This document shows, in pieces, positions 25,063 through 34,239 of a stretch of DNA of 64,000 nt (within the stretch, counting starts at the first letter, position 1; every line of letters starts with the position of its first letter). The position numbers and the translations under genes were made by a program. The notes under the pieces are model-generated. The model saw nothing but the letters and a program-made list of their open reading frames with translations, did not search any database and had not been told where the DNA came from. This DNA is from Streptomyces sp. NBC_00289 (GTDB lineage: Bacteria; Actinomycetota; Actinomycetes; Streptomycetales; Streptomycetaceae): contig NZ_CP108046.1 of NCBI RefSeq assembly GCF_041435115.1, positions 10,292,001-10,356,000 of the forward strand, read 5' to 3'.

Positions 25063-28000
25063 ATGGTGGCTGGTCGTGGTGTGTTGCGGTCGGGGGGTCT
25101 GCTGAGACCTGGTTGGTTGGCTGCGTTGTCGCCGGTTGTGGTGGCGGCGTTGGTGGCTGGGGTGGTGGGGCAGGCGCCGGTGGCGTCGGCGGCTGATCCG
25201 GTGTCGGGTGTGCCGGTGATTCCGAAGGCGTTGTCTGTGTCCGCGGCGGTAGGTAAGGGAGCAGACGCGGGGTATTTGCCGTCGTCGGGGGAGGTGTTGC
25301 CGTCGGGTGTGTTTACGACGTCGGTGCCGTTGGATGTGCCGGCGGGGCGGGCGGCCATGAGTCCGCGGCTGTCGCTGCAGTATGCGTCGGGGGCCGGTCG
25401 GTCTTCGGTGGGGGTGGGGTGGTCGTTGTCGGGTGCGGGGTCGGCGATTGCCCGGTGCGCACAGTCGGTGGCGGTGGACGGCACGCACGGGGGTGTGCAC
25501 TTCGATCCCAACGACCGGTTTTGTCTGAATGGTGAGCGTCTGATTCTTGTCGGGGCGGTGCAGGGCGGCACGGACAAGTACGGAGGGGACGGCTCGGAGT
25601 ACCGGACGCGGAGCAACAGCTTCCGCAGGATTGTGGCGTTCGGGGGGACGACGCCGGGGATTACGGGTCCGGACCGGTTCGAGGTGACGGACAAGAAGGG
25701 GGTGACGCAGACGTTTTTGCCGCACACGGCGACCCGGTCGAGGACAGGGGTCGGTTTCGACACGGCCAACAATCCTTTGATGGATACGGATCTCGCGGTG
25801 CCGGTGCGGGTGACGTGGCTGCTGGACCATGAGACGGATGCGTCGGGGAACACGGTCTCCTACGAGTACGACAAGGACGGCAGGGCCCGCAACGAAATCC
25901 TCATCTCCAAGATCGAGTATACGAGCAACGGGGGGGTGGCGGCGAAGCGGCGGGTGGAGTTCGATTACGAGGACGATGCTGCGGGGGCCAGGTTCTCGTA
26001 TACGGCGGGGGTGCGGTTTGCGCATACGAAGCGGTTGAAGACGATCCGTATGCTGGCGCCGATGCCGGATGACACGAAGCTGGCGTGGCAGTACCACCTC
26101 GCCTACACGGTGTCGTCGAGCAGGCAGAGTCTGCTGGCCTCGCTGCAGAAGTGCGGCAGCGCGGGCGGGTGTGTGAAGAAGAAGGAGTTCGGCTGGTCCA
26201 GTCAGCCGGCGGCGCCGTCGTTCACGGTGGTCGACGGGGGTTCGGTGACACTGGACACGGCGGCTGGTAATCCGCGGATGCGGGTGCTGGACCTGGACGG
26301 GGACGGCAGAAGTGATCTTCTGTATTCGCGGGGGCCGGGGAAGCCGGACCGGGTGAAGTTCGGTGTCTCGCCGGATGCGCAGAGGGATCTGACCCCGGCG
26401 CTGGGCTGGCCGGGGGAGCTGACCGATCTGGGGCGGGCGCGCGCGGTGGACGCGAACGTCGACGGGGCGGCGGAGATTTTGCTGCCGGTCTTTTCGGCGG
26501 TGACGAAGAAGTGGACGTCGCATCTGCTGAAGTGGGACAAGAAGGCCGCCCGGTTCGTTGAGGACATGATGACGCCGTTCGACCTGCCGGAGAACGCGGT
26601 GGGTAACCTGGCGGATGTGAACGGTGACGGCCGTTTGGACATGCTCAGCCCCGATGGGGCGGCATCGGACAAGGTGCCGACGGTGTCGGTGCGGATCGCG
26701 GACGGGCCGGGCACGTTCAAGCCGGCTACGGCCAGCAGTATGAAGGCCCGTTGTGATCTGGGAGTGTCGGATCTGGACGGTGACGGCCGGGCCGAGCAGC
26801 TGTCGGCGAACGTGTCGGCGGACGGCACGTGTCTGGCGTCGGTGTCGTCGCTGAGTGTCAGTGATGCGGGCGTGGCCACGGTGAGTGCGCAGTCGGTGGT
26901 CAAGTCCGGCCGCCTCTACAGCCGGGCGGCACCCCAGCAGTCTGGTTTCGAGACGTTTCCGGGGGACTTCAACGCGGACGGTCTGGAGGATGTGCTGCTG
27001 CTGCCGCCCAAGACGGACCCGGCCAAGCACATTTACGATCTGCACGGCATCCTGCTGTTCAACACTGGCCGGGGCCTTGCCGATCCGCACAGTGTGTCGA
27101 TCGGGCATGACGATTCGATGGATTTGCGGGTCGCTGACGTCAACGGCGACGGCCGGGATGACATCGTCTCCTTCGACGCCGTAGCGACGCATCTTGCGGT
27201 TTCGGACGGTGACGGCACGTTCACCTCCTCCGACATTGATCTGGGCGGCGGCACTAAGGACGAGAGTGCCGGGCGGGCCACTTCGCAGCTGGCGGATGTC
27301 AACGGTGACGGCCGCACCGACGTGGTGAAGATCGATTCGGGGCGGATGCGGATCCTGCAGCAAAACGAACGCCAGGTCGACAAGTTGGTGTCGGTGCACG
27401 ACGAGGGAGTGGCCTGGCAGCGGGAGAGCATCACCTACTCCAACACCTGGTCCAGCACGCCCGAGACGGCCACGTGCACGTATCCGCTGACGTGTCCGAA
27501 GAAGGGCTTCCCGGTGGTGCGCCAGCGGGTGTCGCGGGCTGGACAGGTCAACACCGCTTCTGCCGGCGCGGCCCGCGTGTGGCAGTACACCTACGCCGAT
27601 CCGGTCACTGACCTGCGGGGCAACGGCTCCCTGGGGTTCGGCACGTTCCGGGTCTTCGACAAGCGGCGTGCCTCCCAGACGGAGATGGTGTTCGCGCACC
27701 GCAAGAGCGTCAGCAACGGCGCTTTCTACCCGGAGGTCGGGCGGCCTTCGCTGGTCACCACGGTGGTGGCGATCCTTACCGCCGAGCAGGCTGCCGCGAA
27801 GCCGGCCACGGCCCGCGCGCGGGTGACACGCACGTCTTCCGCCTATGAGGCCCGGCCGCAGCACGGCGGCAAGGTGATGGCTGTCTTCGACACGAGCTCG
27901 ACCACCAAGGAATGGGAACAGTCCGGCGCGCAGCAAGTCGCTATCGACTGGGACGGCCAGGCGGCGGGCGCAGCGATCACCGGTGTCAGTGAGCCGGCCA

Positions 28001-31000
28001 CGGCGCTTCGGCGCACCGACAGTGCTGCGGTGTTCGACGAGTTCGGCAACCCGACCTCGCTGTCGCGGGCCACCGATGGCGGCACCGCGCTCATCACGAC
28101 GACGAAGTTCGACACCGCGGCCGAGCTGATCGAGGAGTGGCGGGTCGGTGAGGCTCTCTCGTCCAAGACGGTGAGCTTCGCGGCCGACGGCGCCACGCGG
28201 GAACGCAACGTCTCCTACCTCCACGACGAGCGCGGCCTGCTGACCAGAACGGACGTGGAGAAAAACAACACGGACGATGATGCCGACAGGGTGCGCGAGT
28301 CGACGATCACCGCCTACAACGCGCGGGGCGCGGTGACGTCGGTGACGTCCAAGACGCCGGGGCGCCCGGACCGCACCGTATACACCGCCTACGAGCCGGC
28401 GTTTCCCGGCCAGCCGAACGAGGAGATCTACCCCTCCCTGGTGTGGGTCGACTACAAGGTGGCCGCCTACCGGCCGGCGACATGGATGGTCACCCATCCC
28501 GCGTTCGGCATCACGCTGGGCAGCGAAGACGTCAACGGCCGCACCACCACAGCGAAAATTGATGATCTGGGCCGACAGGTCCACGCCGAGACCGACGGCA
28601 CTGCGCCCACCGACATCACCTACGCCGGCCGCGGCGACTTGGCCGGCGGCATCAACGGCGTGAGCGTCACCACCACCACCGGACCCAAGACCAGCACCGC
28701 CTCCACCGATGTCCTGGGACGGCCGGTCGCCTCCTTCGGCAAGGACTTCGACAACGTCGGCGGGAAACTGGCCACCGCCGTCACCTACGACACGCTGGGC
28801 CGCACCGTGGCCACGTCCGCTCCCTCGCCGACCGGAGGGAAGGCAACCAGCTACTTCGAATACGACAGCCTGGACCGGATGGTGAAGTCGACCGGCCCGG
28901 ACGGCAAATCCACCGTGTTCGAACCCGCCTTCGCCTCCACGACGGTCACCGACCCCACCGGCGCCACCCGGCTCGACCTCTACGACGCCGACGGCCGGCT
29001 GAAAGTCCACACCGACTACCGCACCAAGCCCGACGGCAGCGCCGAGGGCCTCAACACCGCCTACACCTACGCCCCGTTCGACCTGCTGAAGTCGATCACC
29101 GACGCCAAGGGCAACGTCACCACCATGCAGTACGACGTCCGCGGGCGCCGCACCAGGCTCAGCGAACCGGACCGCGGAGTCACCGACACCGCCTACTTCG
29201 GTAACGGCCTCATCGAGCGGGAGACCCGTGGCGACGCCCAGCACCAGAGCGTCTTCGGCTACGACGACCTGGGCCGGATGACCTCCCGCACCACCGAAGA
29301 CGGCATCTCCGCGTTCGTCTACGACAGCGCCCCCCACGGCATCGGCCAGCTGGACTACGCCACCAGCCCCGAACAGATCGATAAAATCCGCACCGACTTC
29401 ACCTACGACTCCTACGGCCGGCCCGCCGGCACCACATACACCGACCAGACCACCAGCCGCTCCTACACCACCTCGCAGACCTACAACGCAGACGGCACCG
29501 CCGACACGCTGACCTACCCCGAGGTCACCGGACGCGAGCCGCTCACCCTGCGCTACGGCTACAACGCAGCCGGCTACCCCAACACCGTCACCGACATCAC
29601 CCCCGGCCAGGACCCGAAAACCCTGTGGACGGTCAGCAAGCGCACCCCCGACCTGCAGACGGACACCGCCCAGCTCGGCAACGGCGTCACCCTCAAGAAC
29701 ACCTACCAGAGCGCCGGCGGACGCCTGGACACCCTCACCGCCACCACCGGCGCGGGCACCAAGGTGATGGGCCTGGACTACGACTACGACGCGGCCGGCC
29801 GGGTCATCAAGCAGACCCGCGACGACGCCACCACCCCGCTGCGCTCGGAAACCTACGACTACAACACCGTGGGCCAGCTCACCGGCTGGAACCTCGGCCA
29901 TGACGCAGGCTCACAGAGCATCGACTACAGCTACGACGCCCTGGGCGGCCTGACCAAGATCAGCCAGCCCGACGGCACTGCGGACACCCTCACCTACCCC
30001 ACCGGCACCGTGCAGCCGCATACCGTCACCGGTCACGATGCCACCAGCATGGGCGGAGCCAAGGAAACCTACGGCTACGACAACCGCGGCCGGCAGACCA
30101 CCGTGAAAAACGCCGCCGGCACCGTCACCCGCCAGGTCACCTACACCGCCTTCGACCTGCCCCGCACCGTCACCACCCGGGGCGTGACCACCACCTACCG
30201 CTACGACGCCTTCAACAACAAGATCATGGAAGCCACCCCCATCGGCAACACCCTCTACATCGGAGGCCTGTTCGAGCACCGCTTCCACAAAGGCAGCGGC
30301 GACAAGGACGTCTTCCACCTCGCCGGCCCCGACGGCAGCATCGGCCAGGCCGTCTTCGACGGCGTCAAGACCGACGTCCAGTACAACCTCACCGACCGCC
30401 TCGGCTCCACCGCCACCACCCTGGACACCTCAGGCAACCCCCTCCAGACCCTCTACTACGAACCCTTCGGCCGCCTCGTCACAAAGAACGGCACACCCTT
30501 CACCGGCACCACCGGCGACCTCACCCGCACCTTCACCGGCCACGAAAACACCCCCAACACCGGCCTCATCAACATGAAGGGCCGCCTCTACGACCCCAAC
30601 AATCACACCTTCATCACCCCCGACCCCGTCCTGGACACCACCACCAGCCAAACCCTCAACCCCTACACCTACGTCCACAACGACCCCCTCAACAACACCG
30701 ACCCCAGCGGCAAAGTCACCTGCGCCTTCACCCACCCCGGTGAATGCGACCAACCCGGCAGCGGATCCAGCGGCATCGCCGGCGCACAGTCAACCGGCGC
30801 ACCCGGCGTCTACGGCGGCAAGGGCTACATCGGCAACGACTGCGGCTGCACCCCCGTCACCGGAGAAAACAGCGGCTCCAACGCCGAAGCACTCTGGAAC
30901 CAGGCCAACGCAGCCGACAAAGCCGCCATCGAAGCCGCCGACAGAGCAGCAGCCAAAACCGCCAAAGCCGACGCCAAGGGAAGCACCCAAGCCGGATCAG

Positions 31001-31659
31001 GCGACATCCTCAACAACACCACAGCCGCCGCCGGACTCTGCACCGAAGACTGCGCCACCGACCTCCGCACCGCCGACGGAACCCCAGCCGCCTACCAGAA
31101 ATACGAAGGACCCAACGGACTTAATGAAGTCTGGATCACTACCAGAGACTCCTACATCACTCAATGGATTGGAGTGCTAGTTGTGGTCGGGGGAGCGACA
31201 GCTGTTGCTGCAGTAGCCGACGCCCTCATCCCCGCAGCAGCACCCACAGTCACAGGTGCATCAGGAACCGGCACCATGTGCGCCACAGACCAAAAATGCG
31301 CCGCCCAAGTCAGCGAGATGGTCAAACCTGCTATCCCAGACACTGTGCAGGCACAAAGGGAGATAGCGATCGGCTACGCGGAAATAAAGAAGGCCATGTG
31401 GGAGGGCGCCCTCCGGGAGGCGCAGGTCAATCTCGCAAACGCCCGATCAGCTTTCGACGCCGCCGTAAGGGCTGCTGTGAGACACGAGCAGACAGCATCG
31501 CCGGATGCCTATGAAAGGCAACTCGCCCGCGATGGTTATAAAGCAGCAGTTGGCCAGGCAGCGTATTGGGTCGACGCTGCGATCAGACTTGTCAAGTCGC
31601 GAGAGCAACTGGTGCGAGAAGCAGCAGGAACACTGGGACGAGCTAGGAACGGCGGCTAA
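25063..31659 (+). CDS. Giant secreted RHS/YD-repeat protein, likely polymorphic toxin
   Basis: ATG 25063 gives 2198 residues. The N-terminus is a signal peptide (PVVVAALVAGVVGQAPVASA, then AD). An SpvB-like domain follows (about 60-330; LSLQYASGAGRSSVGVGWSL). Six FG-GAP/VCBS-type repeats lie at about 406-750 (VLDLDGDGRSDLLYS, LADVNGDGRTDVVKID). More than ten YD repeats cover about 990-1730 (EYDSLDRMVKSTGPDG, GYDDLGRMTSRTTEDG). The RHS core ends about 1880 (LYDPNNHTFITPDP, NDPLNNTDPSG). The last 318 residues are variable, with a hydrophobic segment near 2035 (WIGVLVVVGGATAVAAVADA) and a helical charged tail. G+C falls visibly after about 31,100. In the family the C-terminus is the toxin; none is recognised here. 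The frame stays open upstream to 24805, but the signal peptide favours 25063. Confidence 0.92.
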   Translation: MVAGRGVLRSGGLLRPGWLAALSPVVVAALVAGVVGQAPVASAADPVSGVPVIPKALSVSAAVGKGADAGYLPSSGEVLPSGVFTTSVPLDVPAGRAAMSPRLSLQYASGAGRSSVGVGWSLSGAGSAIARCAQSVAVDGTHGGVHFDPNDRFCLNGERLILVGAVQGGTDKYGGDGSEYRTRSNSFRRIVAFGGTTPGITGPDRFEVTDKKGVTQTFLPHTATRSRTGVGFDTANNPLMDTDLAVPVRVTWLLDHETDASGNTVSYEYDKDGRARNEILISKIEYTSNGGVAAKRRVEFDYEDDAAGARFSYTAGVRFAHTKRLKTIRMLAPMPDDTKLAWQYHLAYTVSSSRQSLLASLQKCGSAGGCVKKKEFGWSSQPAAPSFTVVDGGSVTLDTAAGNPRMRVLDLDGDGRSDLLYSRGPGKPDRVKFGVSPDAQRDLTPALGWPGELTDLGRARAVDANVDGAAEILLPVFSAVTKKWTSHLLKWDKKAARFVEDMMTPFDLPENAVGNLADVNGDGRLDMLSPDGAASDKVPTVSVRIADGPGTFKPATASSMKARCDLGVSDLDGDGRAEQLSANVSADGTCLASVSSLSVSDAGVATVSAQSVVKSGRLYSRAAPQQSGFETFPGDFNADGLEDVLLLPPKTDPAKHIYDLHGILLFNTGRGLADPHSVSIGHDDSMDLRVADVNGDGRDDIVSFDAVATHLAVSDGDGTFTSSDIDLGGGTKDESAGRATSQLADVNGDGRTDVVKIDSGRMRILQQNERQVDKLVSVHDEGVAWQRESITYSNTWSSTPETATCTYPLTCPKKGFPVVRQRVSRAGQVNTASAGAARVWQYTYADPVTDLRGNGSLGFGTFRVFDKRRASQTEMVFAHRKSVSNGAFYPEVGRPSLVTTVVAILTAEQAAAKPATARARVTRTSSAYEARPQHGGKVMAVFDTSSTTKEWEQSGAQQVAIDWDGQAAGAAITGVSEPATALRRTDSAAVFDEFGNPTSLSRATDGGTALITTTKFDTAAELIEEWRVGEALSSKTVSFAADGATRERNVSYLHDERGLLTRTDVEKNNTDDDADRVRESTITAYNARGAVTSVTSKTPGRPDRTVYTAYEPAFPGQPNEEIYPSLVWVDYKVAAYRPATWMVTHPAFGITLGSEDVNGRTTTAKIDDLGRQVHAETDGTAPTDITYAGRGDLAGGINGVSVTTTTGPKTSTASTDVLGRPVASFGKDFDNVGGKLATAVTYDTLGRTVATSAPSPTGGKATSYFEYDSLDRMVKSTGPDGKSTVFEPAFASTTVTDPTGATRLDLYDADGRLKVHTDYRTKPDGSAEGLNTAYTYAPFDLLKSITDAKGNVTTMQYDVRGRRTRLSEPDRGVTDTAYFGNGLIERETRGDAQHQSVFGYDDLGRMTSRTTEDGISAFVYDSAPHGIGQLDYATSPEQIDKIRTDFTYDSYGRPAGTTYTDQTTSRSYTTSQTYNADGTADTLTYPEVTGREPLTLRYGYNAAGYPNTVTDITPGQDPKTLWTVSKRTPDLQTDTAQLGNGVTLKNTYQSAGGRLDTLTATTGAGTKVMGLDYDYDAAGRVIKQTRDDATTPLRSETYDYNTVGQLTGWNLGHDAGSQSIDYSYDALGGLTKISQPDGTADTLTYPTGTVQPHTVTGHDATSMGGAKETYGYDNRGRQTTVKNAAGTVTRQVTYTAFDLPRTVTTRGVTTTYRYDAFNNKIMEATPIGNTLYIGGLFEHRFHKGSGDKDVFHLAGPDGSIGQAVFDGVKTDVQYNLTDRLGSTATTLDTSGNPLQTLYYEPFGRLVTKNGTPFTGTTGDLTRTFTGHENTPNTGLINMKGRLYDPNNHTFITPDPVLDTTTSQTLNPYTYVHNDPLNNTDPSGKVTCAFTHPGECDQPGSGSSGIAGAQSTGAPGVYGGKGYIGNDCGCTPVTGENSGSNAEALWNQANAADKAAIEAADRAAAKTAKADAKGSTQAGSGDILNNTTAAAGLCTEDCATDLRTADGTPAAYQKYEGPNGLNEVWITTRDSYITQWIGVLVVVGGATAVAAVADALIPAAAPTVTGASGTGTMCATDQKCAAQVSEMVKPAIPDTVQAQREIAIGYAEIKKAMWEGALREAQVNLANARSAFDAAVRAAVRHEQTASPDAYERQLARDGYKAAVGQAAYWVDAAIRLVKSREQLVREAAGTLGRARNGG

Positions 31660-31674
31660 TCTCGATCTTGCATG

Positions 31675-31703
31675 ACGGTCCGCCGACGGAGTCGGTGGAC
31701 CGT
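31675..31703 (+). terminator. Terminator after the RHS gene
   Basis: A 13-base stem (31675-31687 with 31691-31703, one G-U pair) closes a three-base loop 15 bases after the RHS stop and is followed by TTCGCTTCT. Nothing downstream on the same strand is obviously an immunity gene. Confidence 0.7.
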
Positions 31704-31879
31704 TTCGCTTCTGTGACTGATGGCGGGCATGCCGACGGCCCGAGTGTCGTGTCGGGTGGGCGCCGGGTTCCGCTGCTCCGGGGTGTTGTTTCGTAGGGAT
31801 AGGTGGATCCGCTGTCAGCCGGGGTTCGGCAGGAGCGCGAGCTGTTCGAGGGCGCCTGTGATCTCGTGGGTCCAGGGCG

Positions 31880-32165
31880 GCGCTGTCAAGTTGAGTGAGG
31901 GGCCTCGGGGCTGGGATGATCGTCGGGTTTGTTGATCGTCCGGGGAGGGGGCGGCCGTGGAGTCCGAAGCGACGGTGTCGTACAAGGGTTTCCGGTTCCC
32001 GGCGGAGGTCATCTCCCAGGCGGTGTGGCTGTACCACCGCTTCCCGCTCAGCTACCGCGAGGTCGAGGAGTTGCTGCTGGCGCGCGGGATCATCGTCTCC
32101 CACGAGGCCATCCGGCAGTGGTGTGACCGGTTCGGGCCTCAGTACGCGGCCGCCCTACGCCGTCG
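31880..32165 (+). pseudogene. IS6-family element, 5' fragment
   Basis: Starting with GGCGCTGTCAAGTTGAG, it encodes from 31957 MESEATVSYKGFRFPAEVIS, then YREVEELLLARGIIVSHEAI and RQWCDRFGPQYAAALRRRRK, and is cut before the DDE core. It passes directly into group II intron sequence near 32165. Confidence 0.8.
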
Positions 32166-32500
32166 CCGGAAGCAGACCTCGCACGGTTCATCAACCCGAT
32201 CATTCGCGGGTGGATGACGTACTACGGAGCCTTCTACCAGTCGGCCCTCCATCCCCTCCTGGAACGCGTCAACGCCTACCTGAGGCGGTGGATGCGCAAG
32301 AAGTTCAAACGGCTGCGGGGCAGGAAGAAAGCCCAAACGGCGTGGAACCAGGCCGTCGCACGGCGACCCCGGTTCGCCCACTGGGCCTGGACCACCCATG
32401 CCCCCCGCGTCTGGTGACCAGAACGACAAGAGCCGTATGACGAGAGATCGTCACGTACGGATCTGTGAGGGCCGAGGGGTGAAAATCCCCTCGGCTACTC
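32166..32500 (+). pseudogene. Group II intron 3' fragment (maturase tail, domains V/VI)
   Basis: From about 32175 the frame gives LARFINPIIRGWMTYYGAFY, then HPLLERVNAYLRRWMRKKFK and AHWAWTTHAPRVW and a stop at 32417: the maturase C-terminus. Domain V lies at 32430-32463 (GAGCCGTATG ... CGTACGGATC). Domain VI follows with the hairpin GAGGGG/CCCCTC, ending near 32500. The reverse transcriptase part is missing. This intron is of a different type from that at 18.8 kb, since the maturase sequence differs and no HNH domain is present. Confidence 0.85.
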
Positions 32501-32505
32501 GGCGG

Positions 32506-33198
32506 CTAAAGCCGGTGTCGAAGTCCTTCACTGGTCAATTCGATGCTGTCGAAGCGGTCGTGAACTCTCCAAGCGACCGCATCCTGAACATCGGGCTCGT
32601 TGATTCGAATACCATTCTCTTGGAAATCGCAGAACAAGGCAACAAGCACTCCTCTTTCGACTCCGAAGAAGGATACATGACCCCTGCCACCAAACTCCTG
32701 GGCGGATGTTCCGGCAAAGATCAACGGGAGGCGATAGTAGCAATATGCGTCAAAGTCTCGAAAGGATCCGCTCGCCGTCACATTGGCATGATCATTCAGC
32801 GAGATGCGGTTGATCCTCAGTTGGGCAGGGGCGGGATTGTCGTGCAGGTGATCGAAAAGAGCGTCGACCGGTGAATCCCGCCTCAGCTTTCTGTTCTCAA
32901 GAAGGTAGATGCCGGGACTTCCTTCATCGTCTACCGCCGGCCTCCATTCCGCGATATCCTCGGCCGTGATCTCGTGGCCGACGCGCCGTAGCTCATCCAG
33001 GGCCTCTTCTAGTGTGGCGGTGTCCTCGATGATCAGGTCGGTTAGCAGGTCCTCGTCGGACTCATCGAATTTTTCTGAGAATCCCTGGAGTGATTCTAGT
33101 CTCGTCCGCTGCTCAATTAGAACTTGCTCGCGCCACGTCTTGAATTCACTGCGAGAGTTGAATTTGACCTGCATTTGAAATTCTATATTGAATGCCAT
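32506..33198 (-). CDS. Low-GC orphan protein, candidate immunity or defence-related gene
   Basis: ATG 33198 has AGGAGAA seven bases upstream and gives 230 residues: MAFNIEFQMQVKFNSRSEFK, then EQRTRLESLQGFSEKFDESD, ENRKLRRDSPVDALFDHLHD and FDAYCYYRLPLIFAGTSAQE, ending GLRHRL. It is acidic, soluble and has no recognised domain. Its G+C is clearly lower than its surroundings, pointing to recent import. It lies convergent to the RHS gene, with IS6 and intron debris between, and its stop touches the intron end, so a few C-terminal residues may have been lost. An immunity role is only a guess from location. Confidence 0.7.
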   Translation of the reverse strand: MAFNIEFQMQVKFNSRSEFKTWREQVLIEQRTRLESLQGFSEKFDESDEDLLTDLIIEDTATLEEALDELRRVGHEITAEDIAEWRPAVDDEGSPGIYLLENRKLRRDSPVDALFDHLHDNPAPAQLRINRISLNDHANVTASGSFRDFDAYCYYRLPLIFAGTSAQEFGGRGHVSFFGVERGVLVALFCDFQENGIRINEPDVQDAVAWRVHDRFDSIELTSEGLRHRL

Positions 33199-33241
33199 TG
33201 AGTGTTCTCCTGATTTTGGCCGCCAGTTCTGGTTTTTTCGG

Positions 33242-33267
33242 GCACCCCCGGGGGTGCACAAATTATA
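33242..33267 (-). promoter_or_regulatory. Promoter region of the orphan gene
   Basis: Reading the minus strand, TATAAT (33267-33262) is a perfect -10 box, followed by the palindrome GCACCCCCGGGGGTGC (33242-33257). The palindrome would lie in the leader or act as an operator. No clear -35 is seen. Confidence 0.45.
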
Positions 33268-33413
33268 TGCTGACACACATTAACCGGGCGGTCCTCAACG
33301 GTGTTGTCAGGCTGCGGTGGGCAGGCAGGGCCCTGTCGTTCTCGCGATTGGCGAAGCATGAGCTTGTTCAGTTCGGCTACTGATCGGGTGACGTGTGGTG
33401 AGGGCGGAACGGG

Positions 33414-33473
33414 CAGAGCCCCAGGGCTGTTGAGCGAGGTGTCTACGCTCAACTCTTCAGCCTTGGGGCTCTG
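33414..33473 (+). promoter_or_regulatory. Start-codon hairpin of IS5 copy 4
   Basis: CAGAGCCCCA (33414-33423) and TGGGGCTCTG (33464-33473) are perfect complements, and a second paired block (TTGAGC/GCTCAA) lies inside. The TTG start follows the inner arm directly, so the ribosome site would be buried. Copies 2 and 3 have the same structure. Confidence 0.55.
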
Positions 33474-34224
33474 TTGGTTCCTTATCGTGCCGTACTCGAT
33501 GTTCCGCATGCCCTGGTGGAGTGGGTCACGATGCTCATTGTCACCCGTGAGGGTGACCGCAGGTGCAAGCTGCCAGCGTCCGAGCGCGCCCTGGTCGCAC
33601 TGGTATACCTGCGGAAGAACGACGCCCTGTGTCAGCTCGCGGCCGGCTTCGGTATCAGCCTGGGCACCGCACACGCCCACGTGCACGCCGTGATCGGCCA
33701 CCTCGCAGAGCTCGCGCCCGGTCTGACCGCGGCCCTGAGATCGCCCCGACGCCCGCTACCTGCTGCTGGAGGGGACACTCGCCGAGTGCGACCGGACCGG
33801 CGACGGCCGGGCGGACTACTGGGGAAAGCACCGCCGGCACGGCGTGAACCTGCAGGTGGTGACCGCTCCGGACGGCACGCTGGTGTGGATCTCGCCCGCG
33901 CTGCCCGGCCGGACCCACGATCTGACCGCGGCCCGACGGCACCGGATCATCGCTACGTGTATCCGCCTGGGCATCCCGATCCTGGCCGACCGCGGCTACC
34001 AGGGCGCCGGTGACATCGTCGTCGTGCCCCACAGACGACGACCGGGCAAAGACCTCACCGTCAAACAGAGATGCGTCAACCGGGCGCACTCGCGTCTGCG
34101 GTGGCCTGTCGAGAGATCCATCGCATCGGTCAAGACCTGGCGGATCCTCCGCAAAGCCCGCTGCAACCCGAGCCGGATGACGTCAATCGCCAGAGCCATT
34201 CTCACCCTGGAGACTCACCGCTGA
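33474..34224 (+). pseudogene. IS5-type transposase in two frames
   Basis: TTG 33474 starts [20 protein letters not shown]. After AALRSP the family sequence needs a +1 shift at the CCCC run near 33746 to reach [20 protein letters not shown], continuing to ILTLETHR at 34224. The lesion is identical to that in copies 2 and 3. Confidence 0.8.
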
Positions 34225-34239
34225 ACAAGCTCAATGACC

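Larger units (their letters stand above)
33360..34232 (+). mobile_element. IS5-type element, copy 4
   Basis: Ends GAGCTTGTTC and GAACAAGCTC bound 873 bp. The flanking triplets CAT (left) and AAT (right) differ at one base, probably a mutated target duplication: the uninterrupted ISAs1 copy at 59.4 kb reads GGGGAATGATCAG here. Confidence 0.85.

Noticed and set aside
24952..29901. A 1649-residue open frame on the minus strand opposite the RHS gene
   Set aside because: It is Arg/His-rich and low-complexity, lies wholly antisense to a clear protein with domains, and reflects high GC codon structure.
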